Shown here piece after piece: positions 6,558-14,275 of a stretch of 18,534 nucleotides of DNA. Within the stretch, counting starts at the first letter, position 1. Every line of letters starts with the position of its first letter. The notes beneath the pieces are model-generated. The model saw nothing but the letters and a program-made list of their open reading frames with translations, searched no databases and was not told the origin of the DNA. The stretch is from an uncultured Collinsella sp. (GTDB taxonomy: Bacteria > Actinomycetota > Coriobacteriia > Coriobacteriales > Coriobacteriaceae), in NCBI GenBank assembly GCA_937934355.1, contig CALGZY010000244.1, forward strand, positions 1 to 18,534, written 5' to 3'. Both the position numbers and the translations under genes were made by a program.

Positions 6558-8321
6558 ATGGCAGATTCCACCACCGATTACAACAATCTAGATCCTTTGG
6601 GTGACGAGGCGGCGGTTGTCGATGAGGTCGATGCCGCCGTCTCGGGCGCTCGCAAAAAGCCGCGCGCTGTCGATATGGTGCCCGAAGAGCCCGACGCGAT
6701 GGCGCCGGACGAGGAATACCAGCTCACGCCGGCGGGTCGTCGCGAACGCATCGGGCAGATTGTTCGCTTGGTCAAAAAGTACCGTGTGTGGGATAACCTC
6801 ACGCCGGTTCGCTTGCGCCGCCTGCTCGAGGAGCTCGGCCCCATGTTCGTCAAGATGGGGCAGATTTTGGCCAACCGGTCCGAGATTCTGCCGCAGCGCT
6901 TTTGCGACGAGCTGCGTCGTCTGCGCTCCGACGTGGAGCCGGTGCCGTACGAGGTCGTACTCAGCTGTCTGGAAGAAGAATACGGCCTGCGCCTGGGGGA
7001 GATGTTCGATGCGATCGACCCCAATCCGCTTGGTAGCGCATCGCTCGCGCAGGTGCACCGCGCTCGTCTGGTGACGGGCGAGGACGTGGCTGTCAAGGTG
7101 CAGCGCCCCGGTGCGCAGCAGGTTATGGCACAGGACATCGATATCATCCGCTCGGTGGTGCGTATCGTTTCCAAGTTCGTCAACACCGATCAATTCGTTG
7201 ACCTGCACGGCGTAGTCGAGGAGTTGTGGACCTCGTTTCGCGAGGAGACCAACTTTTTGGCCGAGGCCAAAAACCTCAACGACTTCTACGAGTTCCATAA
7301 GAGCGTTCATGGCGTGACGTGCCCTAAATCCTATCTGGACCTGTGCACCGAGCACGTGGTGGTTATGGATTACGTCGACGGCATTTCGATCGCCGATCCT
7401 GAACGCTTGGTGGCCGAGGGCTATGACTTGGAAAAGATCGGTGCCGCGATTGTCGAGGACTACTCGACGCAGGTGCTCGACGACGGCTTTTTCCATGCCG
7501 ACCCGCATGCGGGAAACATCATCCTCAAAGACGGTATCGTTTACTTTATCGACTTGGGCATGGTCGGACGCATGTCGAGTCACGATCGCAGTATCGTAAA
7601 GGACATGATTTTCGCCGTGGCCGAGGGTGACGTGCCCAAGCTCAAGGATTCGCTCATGCGCTTCGCCGTGACGCGTGGCGACTCGGCTGAGCTCGATCAT
7701 TCGGCCTTTTTGTCCGATCTTGACTTTATCGTGGCTGACTTTGCGGGCCTCGACCTTAAAGACCTGGATATCGGCGAGTTTTTGACCTCGCTGCTAAACC
7801 TGGCGCGCAAAAACGATGTTGAGCTGCCGAGCGTGGTGACGATGTTCGCGCGCGGCATGGTGACGCTCGAGGGTTTGCTGACCGAGTACATGCCCAACGT
7901 CAACATGATCCAGATCATCCAAACCCACATTAAAAACGAGAAAAGCACCTATGCGCGCGTGCGCGACATGGGGCGCGATCTTGCCGCGAGCAGCTATCGC
8001 GCGGCGAAGGGCTCACTCGAGGCGGCTGAGTACCTGGGGCTGGCTTCGCGCATGCTTACGCGCGGCCAGCTTAAGGTGAACACGCAGATCATGAGCAGCG
8101 ATAAGGCACTGCGACAGCTGGGCGGAATTATCGACCGCATGTCGATGGCTATCGTTATCGCCGGCCTGTTTATCGGTTCGTCGGTGGTGTACTACGCACG
8201 CATCGAGCCGGTTGTGTTTGGTATCCCGGTCATTGGCTTTATGGGCTACGTGAGCGCGCTGGTGCTGGCGCTTATGCTGGGCCGCAATATCTGGCTCAAC
8301 AGCCACGGCGGCAAACACTAG
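6558..8321 (+). CDS. ABC1/AarF/UbiB-family atypical kinase
   Basis: 587 residues. After an acidic, poorly ordered N-terminus (about 1-55), the family-specific KxGQ motif appears (K99-MGQ), then SASLAQVHRA in the position of the A-rich loop, the VAVKVQRPG lysine (K180), the catalytic HADPHAGN (313-320) and the metal-binding DLG with D332. Two transmembrane helices lie at the C-terminus (about 527-580), so it is membrane-bound with a cytosolic kinase domain. The family (PF03109) has ATPase or atypical kinase activity and supports quinone biosynthesis or lipid homeostasis; nothing here shows that ubiquinone is made. No Shine-Dalgarno is seen before the ATG, which lies eight bases after the phasin-like stop, so translational coupling is likely. 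A terminator follows at 8373-8400. Confidence 0.9.
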   Translation: MADSTTDYNNLDPLGDEAAVVDEVDAAVSGARKKPRAVDMVPEEPDAMAPDEEYQLTPAGRRERIGQIVRLVKKYRVWDNLTPVRLRRLLEELGPMFVKMGQILANRSEILPQRFCDELRRLRSDVEPVPYEVVLSCLEEEYGLRLGEMFDAIDPNPLGSASLAQVHRARLVTGEDVAVKVQRPGAQQVMAQDIDIIRSVVRIVSKFVNTDQFVDLHGVVEELWTSFREETNFLAEAKNLNDFYEFHKSVHGVTCPKSYLDLCTEHVVVMDYVDGISIADPERLVAEGYDLEKIGAAIVEDYSTQVLDDGFFHADPHAGNIILKDGIVYFIDLGMVGRMSSHDRSIVKDMIFAVAEGDVPKLKDSLMRFAVTRGDSAELDHSAFLSDLDFIVADFAGLDLKDLDIGEFLTSLLNLARKNDVELPSVVTMFARGMVTLEGLLTEYMPNVNMIQIIQTHIKNEKSTYARVRDMGRDLAASSYRAAKGSLEAAEYLGLASRMLTRGQLKVNTQIMSSDKALRQLGGIIDRMSMAIVIAGLFIGSSVVYYARIEPVVFGIPVIGFMGYVSALVLALMLGRNIWLNSHGGKH

Positions 8322-8372
8322 AGGCTGCGACCGTCACCGCAATTTCCTATCGCAAACAATAGCTTTTACCTT

Positions 8373-8400
8373 GGGCTTCGCCTGTGTGCGGGGCCCTTTT
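8373..8400 (+). terminator. Rho-independent terminator after the ABC1 kinase gene
   Basis: Positions 8373-8396 fold into a 9-bp stem (two G-U) with a six-base loop, followed by TTTT. It lies about 50 bases past the kinase stop and just before the riboswitch promoter region, separating the two units. Confidence 0.75.
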
Positions 8401-8427
8401 GCGTGATACCATTTTGACGGTAATAAT
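8399..8427 (+). promoter_or_regulatory. Candidate promoter of the riboswitch-led operon
   Basis: AATAAT (8422-8427) lies 17 bases after TTGCGT (8399-8404) and would start transcripts near 8434, just before the riboswitch. An alternative, TTGACG (8414-8419) with TAGATG (8436-8441), would start inside the aptamer and fits less well. Confidence 0.35.
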
Positions 8428-8440
8428 CGATGGCCTAGAT

Positions 8441-8607
8441 GGTGGTGCGGAGACGCACGAACGCGCGGTTTTCCTGCGCGTTTGGGAGAATCGGGGTGCA
8501 AGTCCCCGGCTGTACCAGTAACCGTAATTCCTCTTGGCTCGGGATGTTCGCGTCGCAGATCGGACGGCGCGCCTGAGCCGTTAAGGTTAAGTCGGATCGC
8601 CTCCCAT
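8441..8607 (+). promoter_or_regulatory. Cobalamin riboswitch
   Basis: The core matches the B12-box pattern in order: GGGAGAAT, then GGTGCAAGTCCCCGG, then CTGTACCAGTAACCGTAA (8483-8526). Upstream are two hairpins (GTGCG/CGCAC at 8446-8456 and AACGCGC/GCGCGTT at 8460-8482). Downstream GGCTC/GAGCC closes a large arm (8536-8579), followed by GGTTAAGTCGGATCGCC, which resembles the conserved 3' part of the aptamer. There is no U-tract after it, so control is probably at translation: CCTCC (8600-8604) can pair with GGAGG (8653-8657) of the downstream ribosome binding site. It should lower expression of the two DUF4430 genes when cobalamin is plentiful. Confidence 0.85.
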
Positions 8608-8671
8608 CTTGCATGCGGCTGCGGCGTATGCCGCCGGTGTGCATAGGGCTCTGGAGGGAAGGGGGACCCCG

Positions 8672-11600
8672 ATGGGGGAACTCGAACGCAACATGCGCGA
8701 TGACGTGGGGCAGCCTCAAGGCATCGCTCCAAGTACAGACAATGGGGGACAAATGGATATGTTTGAGGACGAGCGCGAGCGCGCCTCGATGCATCGCCGT
8801 GGCGCGATTGCACGCGGTGTAGCCAAGCGCGGCCTAGTGGCATTCCTGGCCTTCGCGATGGCCTTTGGCACCACGCCGGCTCAGCTGTGGGCCGAGGGCG
8901 CCGAGGGCATTGCCGATGCTGTGGCTCAGGCTACGACGCCGGGCGAGGACGCAGCGCTTGCGGGCGGTGCCGCTGAGCAGAGCGGCGCCGAGGTTTCGGA
9001 TTCCGGGAGCGCGCCTGCAGCTAGTGCCGCCACAACAGAGGCAGCAACTGGCGACGAAGGCTCGGCGACGGGGGAGAGCCCTGCCACGAGCGTGCAGTCT
9101 TCGACGGCATCCACTGGCCAAGCAGGATCTGCCGCCGCGACTGCCGTCCAGACAGAGAACCCGACAGAAACCGGCGATGTCGCCAAGAAGCAAGTCGAGG
9201 TCTCGTTCTCGATTATCGGCACCGACGCCGACGGCAAGGCTCAGACCTGGGTGGCACCTACGCAGCTCAAGCTCGACGAGGGCGCGACGGCTGCGGATGC
9301 CTTCGTTAAGCTGCAGCAGAAGACGGGCTTTAAAGCGGATTACGAACCGAACACGGCATACGGCTTCTACCTCAAGAGCATCACGTCTCCGAGCGATGGC
9401 CGCACGCTTGCCTACGATCCGACGACTAATGCCTTCTGGCAGCTGTTCGTCGACGGCGTGTCTTCCTCGGTTGGCGCGAGCAGCGTTAAGCTCGCCCCGG
9501 GGCAGAAGATTGAGTTTGCCTTTACGGGTGGTAGCGCATCCCCCGTCGTTAAGGACCAGCTTGCTGCGAATGTGACCGTCATTGGTCGCGATGCCCAGGG
9601 CAAGACTCAGACTTGGGTCGATAGTGCGCAGTATGTGGTGACGTCCGGTTCGAGCGCACTTGACCTTACGAAGGTCGCGCTTGAGGCGAATGACATCGAC
9701 GCCGTTGCTGCTGGCTCCTTCATTCTGAGCCTTAAGTACAACGGTGTTGAGCTGGGTACGCCCCAAGATTATTCGACCTATTGGCAGCTGTTTATCAACG
9801 GCAAGTCGAGTGACTATACGGCGGACAATGTCACCATCCATGCCGGCGATACCGTCACGTGGTTCTACGGTGGCTGGGGCGACCAGTTGCCGTCCGATTC
9901 TGTCCATGCTTCCGTTCAGGTGCTTGGCAAGGACAAGGACGGCAAGCAGCAGGTTTGGGCTTCGACGGGTCAGACGAGTCTCAAGGCGGGCTCTACTGCC
10001 AAGGATCTCCTTGAGCAGACCGGCCTTAAGCTCGATGCTAGCGAATCGTCTTGGGGCTGGTTCCTCAACGGCATTTATTCGCCGTTCGATGGTAAGTCCT
10101 ATGGCTGGGATGCTGCGACCAATAGCTATTGGCGCTTCTACGTAAATGGCAAGTTCGCCGACGTTGGCGCCGGTGCCTACGAGCTCCATGAGGGCGATGC
10201 CGTCACCTTTATGTATGGTGCTGACGCCGATGCCCTTCCTGGCCAGGTTCTTGGGTCTGTCGATGTTATCGGTCCCGATGTCAACGGCAACAATGCTCGC
10301 TGGGGCTCGGCAAGCAACGTTTCTCTGCCCGAAGGCTCTACTGCCCAGAACCTTATTGAGGCAGTTCTGAAGGCCAAGGGCGTTGCGTACAACGGCTCCC
10401 AGAGTGGTGAGTACTGGTTCCTGAATTCCATTACTTCGCCGTTCGATCACAAGCCGTATGGTTGGGATGCTGCGACCAATAAACATTGGCATCTGTATAT
10501 CAACGGAGAGCCCTCCTTACTCTGCGCCAATCAGATTACGCTCAAGAGCGGCGATAAGGTCACGCTTGCCTATACCACCGATAATTCGCCCATGCCCGAT
10601 CCCGACAAGATTGTCGTGGATCCGAGCGCGACGACTCCTGATTGGGATGCCGAGTGGGCCGGCTACGGCAACAGTGGCAACGGTTCGACCGTAACGGATG
10701 CCAAGACGCCTGCGCAGGCCGCCGGTCTTAAGTGGGCCTTCGATTGGAAGGCCGAGTCTGGTCAGCAGTATGCCAACTGCAGCGAGCCTGTCATTGCTAA
10801 CGGCTTTGTGTACATCGCGACCGAGAACGAGCTCATTAAGATCGATTCGTCCACGGGCAAAAAGGTTGCCTCTGCGCCGCTTGCCTCCAAGGTGAGCTAT
10901 ACCTCTCGTCCGATCTATACCAATGGCCTTATCATCGTTCCGCTCAACGGCGGTGCGGTCCAGGCGATTACTGCAGACAAGCTGATCTGCAAGTGGCTGA
11001 CGCCTGGTTTGACGGACTTGACGCAGAGCTCCTGCACCGTCGTTTCGGACGGCGAGTACGTCTACGTAGGCTCGGTCGATATTTCGTATGACGAGAATTA
11101 CAACGCGACCTACGGCAACGGCTCCTTTGCGCGCATTAAGATTGCCACGGGCGAAGTTTCTTGGCAGAACATCGACCCTGCCGAGGGCTATTACTGGACT
11201 GGTGCGGCTTTGACGGATAAGTATGCCATCGTTCCTACGAGCGCGGGTACGCTTAAGTGCATTGATAAGACGACGGGCGATGTCGTTTCGACCATGAAGC
11301 TCGGCGCTGTCGCAAATGCCGATTGCATTGCCGATCCGTCCAATGGTTCGACCTTCTATCAGATGACGCACGACGGAAAGCTCCATGTGATTTCGCTTTC
11401 GGCGAAGGGCGTGCTGAGTGAACAGAAGACGGTTGATCTGGGCCTTACGAATAATCTGAGCGCCCCTGCGGTGTCTGGTGACAATCTGATTGTCGGCGGA
11501 CAGACGGCTACGGGCTCTGCTCTGGTTCTCTATAACCTGAAGACGGGTAAGACCACGATGGTCGCTGCTGCCGACGGCAAGGCGCTGCCGGCTGGCCTCA

Positions 11601-12598
11601 ACGGTATTGCTGCTACTCCGCTGGTGAGTGTTCAGGGCGGCAAGACCTATGTGTACTTCACCGTTAACGGCGCGGATAGCAAGGATTACGTCAACTACTC
11701 TGCTGGTGGTGGCGTGTATCGCTATACGCTCGGCGATGCAGAGGCGACGCAGATTTATGATGCGGCTGGCCATTACCAGTACTGTGACTCTCCGGTCATT
11801 GCCGATGCATCTGGCAACCTGTACTACATCAATGACTCGGGCACGCTGTTCAAGCTTGGGGCCGTTGAGTCTTGGACGGTTGCCTTTAATTCCAACGGCG
11901 GGTCTGCTTGCGATACTAAGTTTGTTGCTACGGCCGATGGCAAGCTGGTTAAGCCGGCCGATCCGACGCGCGATGGCTACACTTTCGGCGGTTGGTTCAC
12001 CGATGAGGCTTGCGCGCAGGCGTATGACTTTAGCACGCCGGTGACGGCCGACCTGACGTTGTATGCCAAGTGGACCAAGAATGCCGTTAACCCTGGCGGT
12101 AATGGCGGTTCTGGCACTAATGGTGGCAACGGTGGCGTTGGTTCGAATGGCGGCGGCGGTTCTAGTACCGGTACTGGTTCCGGCACTGGCGCTGGCACTG
12201 GCACGGGTTCCGGCTCCGGCTCGAAGGGCGGCGCTGTCGCCCCGGGTCATAAGCCGACGACCAAGACGACGGTGTCGACCAAGACCGAGACCAAGGACAA
12301 CAATTCCGACAAGAAGGACTCCGATAAGTCCGATAAGAAGGACGAGAAGAAGTCTGACAAGAAGTCTGACAAGAAGGACAGCAAGTCCGACAAGAAGTCC
12401 GACAAGAAGTCCGATTCCAAGTCCGATACGGGTGCTGCTTCTACGACCACTGCTAAGAAGTCCTCTAGTGCTTCCGAGCAGGAGACTGGCACCAACCCTC
12501 TCGCCATCGTTGGCATCGCCGCCGGCGTGATTGGCCTTGCGCTCATCGCCGTCTTCGTGCTGACCAAGCGCGGCAAGGGTGACGGTAATGCCCGATAA
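8672..12598 (+). CDS. Secreted, membrane-anchored protein with four transcobalamin-like (DUF4430) domains, beta-propeller and InlB-type repeat
   Basis: 1308 residues from ATG 8672, preceded by GGAGGGAAGGGGGA; a later ATG at 8753 is possible. An Arg-rich stretch and hydrophobic core (about 40-74, ending QLWA) form a long signal peptide. A Ser/Thr/Ala/Gly-rich linker leads to four tandem DUF4430 domains (PF14478, the transcobalamin-like C-terminal domain) at about 175-287, 298-406, 411-522 and 526-640, each with the aromatic motif YWxxxxNGK or a variant. Then come a PQQ/WD-like propeller (about 683-1064), one InlB/Flg_new repeat (about 1067-1137, ending LYAKWTKN), a Gly/Ser/Thr-rich spacer, a (KKSD)-type charged tract and a C-terminal transmembrane helix with a KRGKG tail. 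No LPXTG is seen. The cobalamin riboswitch upstream points to corrinoid binding at the cell surface. That is an inference; the domains are clear. Confidence 0.85.
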   Translation: MGELERNMRDDVGQPQGIAPSTDNGGQMDMFEDERERASMHRRGAIARGVAKRGLVAFLAFAMAFGTTPAQLWAEGAEGIADAVAQATTPGEDAALAGGAAEQSGAEVSDSGSAPAASAATTEAATGDEGSATGESPATSVQSSTASTGQAGSAAATAVQTENPTETGDVAKKQVEVSFSIIGTDADGKAQTWVAPTQLKLDEGATAADAFVKLQQKTGFKADYEPNTAYGFYLKSITSPSDGRTLAYDPTTNAFWQLFVDGVSSSVGASSVKLAPGQKIEFAFTGGSASPVVKDQLAANVTVIGRDAQGKTQTWVDSAQYVVTSGSSALDLTKVALEANDIDAVAAGSFILSLKYNGVELGTPQDYSTYWQLFINGKSSDYTADNVTIHAGDTVTWFYGGWGDQLPSDSVHASVQVLGKDKDGKQQVWASTGQTSLKAGSTAKDLLEQTGLKLDASESSWGWFLNGIYSPFDGKSYGWDAATNSYWRFYVNGKFADVGAGAYELHEGDAVTFMYGADADALPGQVLGSVDVIGPDVNGNNARWGSASNVSLPEGSTAQNLIEAVLKAKGVAYNGSQSGEYWFLNSITSPFDHKPYGWDAATNKHWHLYINGEPSLLCANQITLKSGDKVTLAYTTDNSPMPDPDKIVVDPSATTPDWDAEWAGYGNSGNGSTVTDAKTPAQAAGLKWAFDWKAESGQQYANCSEPVIANGFVYIATENELIKIDSSTGKKVASAPLASKVSYTSRPIYTNGLIIVPLNGGAVQAITADKLICKWLTPGLTDLTQSSCTVVSDGEYVYVGSVDISYDENYNATYGNGSFARIKIATGEVSWQNIDPAEGYYWTGAALTDKYAIVPTSAGTLKCIDKTTGDVVSTMKLGAVANADCIADPSNGSTFYQMTHDGKLHVISLSAKGVLSEQKTVDLGLTNNLSAPAVSGDNLIVGGQTATGSALVLYNLKTGKTTMVAAADGKALPAGLNGIAATPLVSVQGGKTYVYFTVNGADSKDYVNYSAGGGVYRYTLGDAEATQIYDAAGHYQYCDSPVIADASGNLYYINDSGTLFKLGAVESWTVAFNSNGGSACDTKFVATADGKLVKPADPTRDGYTFGGWFTDEACAQAYDFSTPVTADLTLYAKWTKNAVNPGGNGGSGTNGGNGGVGSNGGGGSSTGTGSGTGAGTGTGSGSGSKGGAVAPGHKPTTKTTVSTKTETKDNNSDKKDSDKSDKKDEKKSDKKSDKKDSKSDKKSDKKSDSKSDTGAASTTTAKKSSSASEQETGTNPLAIVGIAAGVIGLALIAVFVLTKRGKGDGNAR
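10059..10511 (+). repeat. Near-duplicate coding segments in DUF4430 domains 3 and 4
   Basis: About 95 bases at 10059-10153 and at 10416-10510 are strongly alike, including identical blocks such as TTCGCCGTTCGAT and GGGATGCTGCGACCAATA. The encoded segments share SPFD, YGWDAATN and a following W-aromatic-NG motif. Domains 1 and 2 are more diverged, so domains 3 and 4 are probably the most recent duplication. Confidence 0.7.
12307..12427 (+). repeat. Lys/Ser/Asp codon repeat tract
   Basis: Imperfect tandem copies of GACAAGAAGTCC and its variants encode a run of KKSD and KKD units between the spacer and the transmembrane helix. This probably forms an extended, highly charged stalk through the cell wall. 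Near-identical units make the tract prone to length change. Confidence 0.75.
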
Positions 12599-13490
12599 GC
12601 TCAGGGAGACCAACGAGCAACAGCCCGACTCCTCGTTTATCCAGCTTGACGATGTAAAGCAAAGGGGCGCCGCTTCGGCGGCGTCCGCCCCTCGCCGCAA
12701 GGCGCTTCTTGGCGTTTTGACTGCCGCGTGCGTCGTTCTGATCGTGGTCTCTCTGGGCTTTGTCCATCCCTCAGAGAGCGGCGCCTGGTCCATTGATTGG
12801 ATCGTCCAGACCGTGACGGGGGAGAGCGTCGTCACCAAGGACACCAAGGCGTCTGGCTCGACTACGGCTTCGGGCGAGGCCAGTTCCGAGGGCTTCAAGT
12901 CATCGAATGATGCAAAAGACGAGTCCAAGGGTTCGAACGACGGCAAGGATGATTCCGAGTCTTCAAACAAGGAATCGGATAAAAGCTCGGATAGCAAGAA
13001 GTCCGATGGTCAGAACGGCAAGAAGTCTGGAGATAAATCCGCTGCCCAGAATATGGGAGCCGGCGATACTTTCAATGTGTCTGGTGGTGCTTCTTCGGGC
13101 GGTGGCCAGTCGTCTAATGGAGCCTCATCCTCTAATGGTGGAAACGCCTCCTCGGGCGGACAGGGTGGCTCGCAGGAGTCCAACTACGTAACGGTGACGG
13201 TTTCGGTCACATCGAGCGCTGTGGGCAATCCTGTGTCCTCTGGTGGCACCTTTACCTTTAACGAAGGCGCTACCGTCTACGATGCCCTGTGCGCGCTGGG
13301 CCTTTCTGTCAACGCGCATGGCTCTTCGTACGGCACGTATGTTTCCGCGATTGGTGGTTTGGCCGAGAAACAGTACGGCGGCACGAGTGGCTGGATGTAC
13401 TCCGTCAACGGCACATCGCCCATGACGGCGTGCAGCAACTACGTTCTCTCAAACGGTGACAACGTAGTCTGGTATTACGTGACAGGCTAG
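12588..13490 (+). CDS. Membrane-anchored single-DUF4430 (transcobalamin-like) protein
   Basis: 300 residues. The ATG at 12588 overlaps the last 11 bases of the upstream gene and has AAGGG eight bases before it, so it is translated from the same transcript and probably coupled. Residues 1-38 are cytosolic; one transmembrane helix (about 39-59) follows without a clear signal-peptidase site, so the rest is outside and tethered. A Ser/Lys/Asp/Gly-rich linker (about 75-195), similar in style to the neighbour's charged tract, leads to one DUF4430 domain (about 200-300) with FNEGATVYDALCALGL, GWMYSVNG and a final VVWYYVTG. Its position behind the cobalamin riboswitch suggests that it is a partner receiving or presenting corrinoid near the membrane. 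No transporter gene accompanies the pair in this window. Confidence 0.85.
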   Translation: MPDKLRETNEQQPDSSFIQLDDVKQRGAASAASAPRRKALLGVLTAACVVLIVVSLGFVHPSESGAWSIDWIVQTVTGESVVTKDTKASGSTTASGEASSEGFKSSNDAKDESKGSNDGKDDSESSNKESDKSSDSKKSDGQNGKKSGDKSAAQNMGAGDTFNVSGGASSGGGQSSNGASSSNGGNASSGGQGGSQESNYVTVTVSVTSSAVGNPVSSGGTFTFNEGATVYDALCALGLSVNAHGSSYGTYVSAIGGLAEKQYGGTSGWMYSVNGTSPMTACSNYVLSNGDNVVWYYVTG

Positions 13491-13512
13491 AGGCCTCGAC
13501 ATAGCGCGCCAG

Positions 13513-13550
13513 ACGGGCGGTCCGGACAAACATCCGGGCCGCCCGTTTTT
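13513..13550 (+). terminator. Strong Rho-independent terminator of the DUF4430 operon
   Basis: Positions 13513-13526 and 13533-13546 form a 14-bp stem (one G-U) with a CAAACA loop, followed by TTTT. It lies 23 bases past the stop of the single-DUF4430 gene. Confidence 0.9.
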
Positions 13551-13585
13551 CATGCGAATGGGACTGGGCCGCCGGGTCTCTCAGC

Positions 13586-13623
13586 AAACAAAAAACCGGT
13601 TGGAATGGGAATTCCAACCGGTT
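13586..13623 (-). terminator. Rho-independent terminator of the first GtrA-family gene
   Basis: Positions 13594-13606 and 13611-13623 form a perfect 13-bp stem with a GGGA loop. On the minus strand it is followed by a T-rich tail (TTTTGTTTG). It lies 26 bases after the stop of the gene at 13649-14056. Confidence 0.85.
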
Positions 13624-13648
13624 ATACATTCAGGCAAATAGTGATCGA

Positions 13649-14056
13649 CTACGACCGTGCACCCTCGAGGAAGAAGCGGCGGCTGAAGTAGTTGTACCAG
13701 GTGACGAGGAACGTTGCGATGGCCTTCATGGCCTGGTAGCCGATGCTCAAAAACGTGACGCCCACAAACATGTATAGGTCGTTGAGGCCCAATCCAATCA
13801 CCGACAGGATGGTGAAGATCGTAAACTCGCGCTTGCGGCTCATGCCCTCGCGGTGGTCGAACACGTACTTCATGCTGAGCCAGTAGTTAACCACGACGGA
13901 CGTGATAAACGAGATCGTGGTGCTCATCAAAAAGTCGAGGTGGAACAGCTCGACGAGCGCAATGAGCATGCCCCAGTCGATGCCAAAGGAGATAAGTCCC
14001 ACGACAGCGAACTTGAGGAACTGCTTGGTATGAGGTTGTGCCAGTGCCTTGCGCAC
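13649..14056 (-). CDS. GtrA-family membrane protein (copy 1)
   Basis: 135 residues, four predicted transmembrane helices, with the family features KFAVVGLISFGIDWG at the N-terminus, NYWLSMKYVF in the middle and NYFSRRFFL near the end (PF04138). GtrA-like proteins are thought to move or flip lipid-linked sugars for cell-surface glycosylation. The start is a GTG with only a weak site upstream (TTGGATGTG); no earlier in-frame start exists, and the N-terminus aligns with the neighbouring paralogue (copy 2), so GTG is accepted. No glycosyltransferase gene is adjacent, so the substrate is unknown. Confidence 0.85.
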   Translation of the reverse strand: MRKALAQPHTKQFLKFAVVGLISFGIDWGMLIALVELFHLDFLMSTTISFITSVVVNYWLSMKYVFDHREGMSRKREFTIFTILSVIGLGLNDLYMFVGVTFLSIGYQAMKAIATFLVTWYNYFSRRFFLEGARS

Positions 14057-14200
14057 GTAATCACATCCAATGCATTGACGAATCGAGCAGAGGATACTTT
14101 AGAGCTTTTGCATGGGAAACGTAAGGGCTTTGCCAAGAACTATACGAACTCGTCAAATTTGCAAGAGACAATCCGCAAACGTTGCAAATCTTCCCGTAAA

Positions 14201-14254
14201 CGAGCGGCGCCCACGGACGATACTGCGCTGAGTGCGCATCGTCCGTGGGCGCCG
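14201..14254 (-). terminator. Long hairpin, probable terminator of the fbp-gtrA unit
   Basis: Positions 14205-14221 and 14238-14254 are perfect 17-base inverted copies around a 16-base loop that can itself pair GCGC/GCGC. It begins 21 bases after the stop of GtrA copy 2. The minus-strand tail is only CTCGTTTAC, a weak U-tract, so termination is likely but not certain. Confidence 0.6.
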
Positions 14255-14275
14255 TAATGCTGCGGGGGTGTCGAG

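Noticed and set aside
8834..10492. Minus-strand open frame (552 codons)
   Set aside because: Antisense shadow of the DUF4430 repeats, with no ribosome binding site or recognisable motif.
12450..12598. LPXTG sortase signal
   Set aside because: The helix and basic tail are there, but the motif reads EQETG, so only the TG agrees.
10517..12997. Long minus-strand open frame (826 codons)
   Set aside because: It is antisense to the DUF4430 protein and its overlap with the next gene. Its sequence is low-complexity with no domain or start site.
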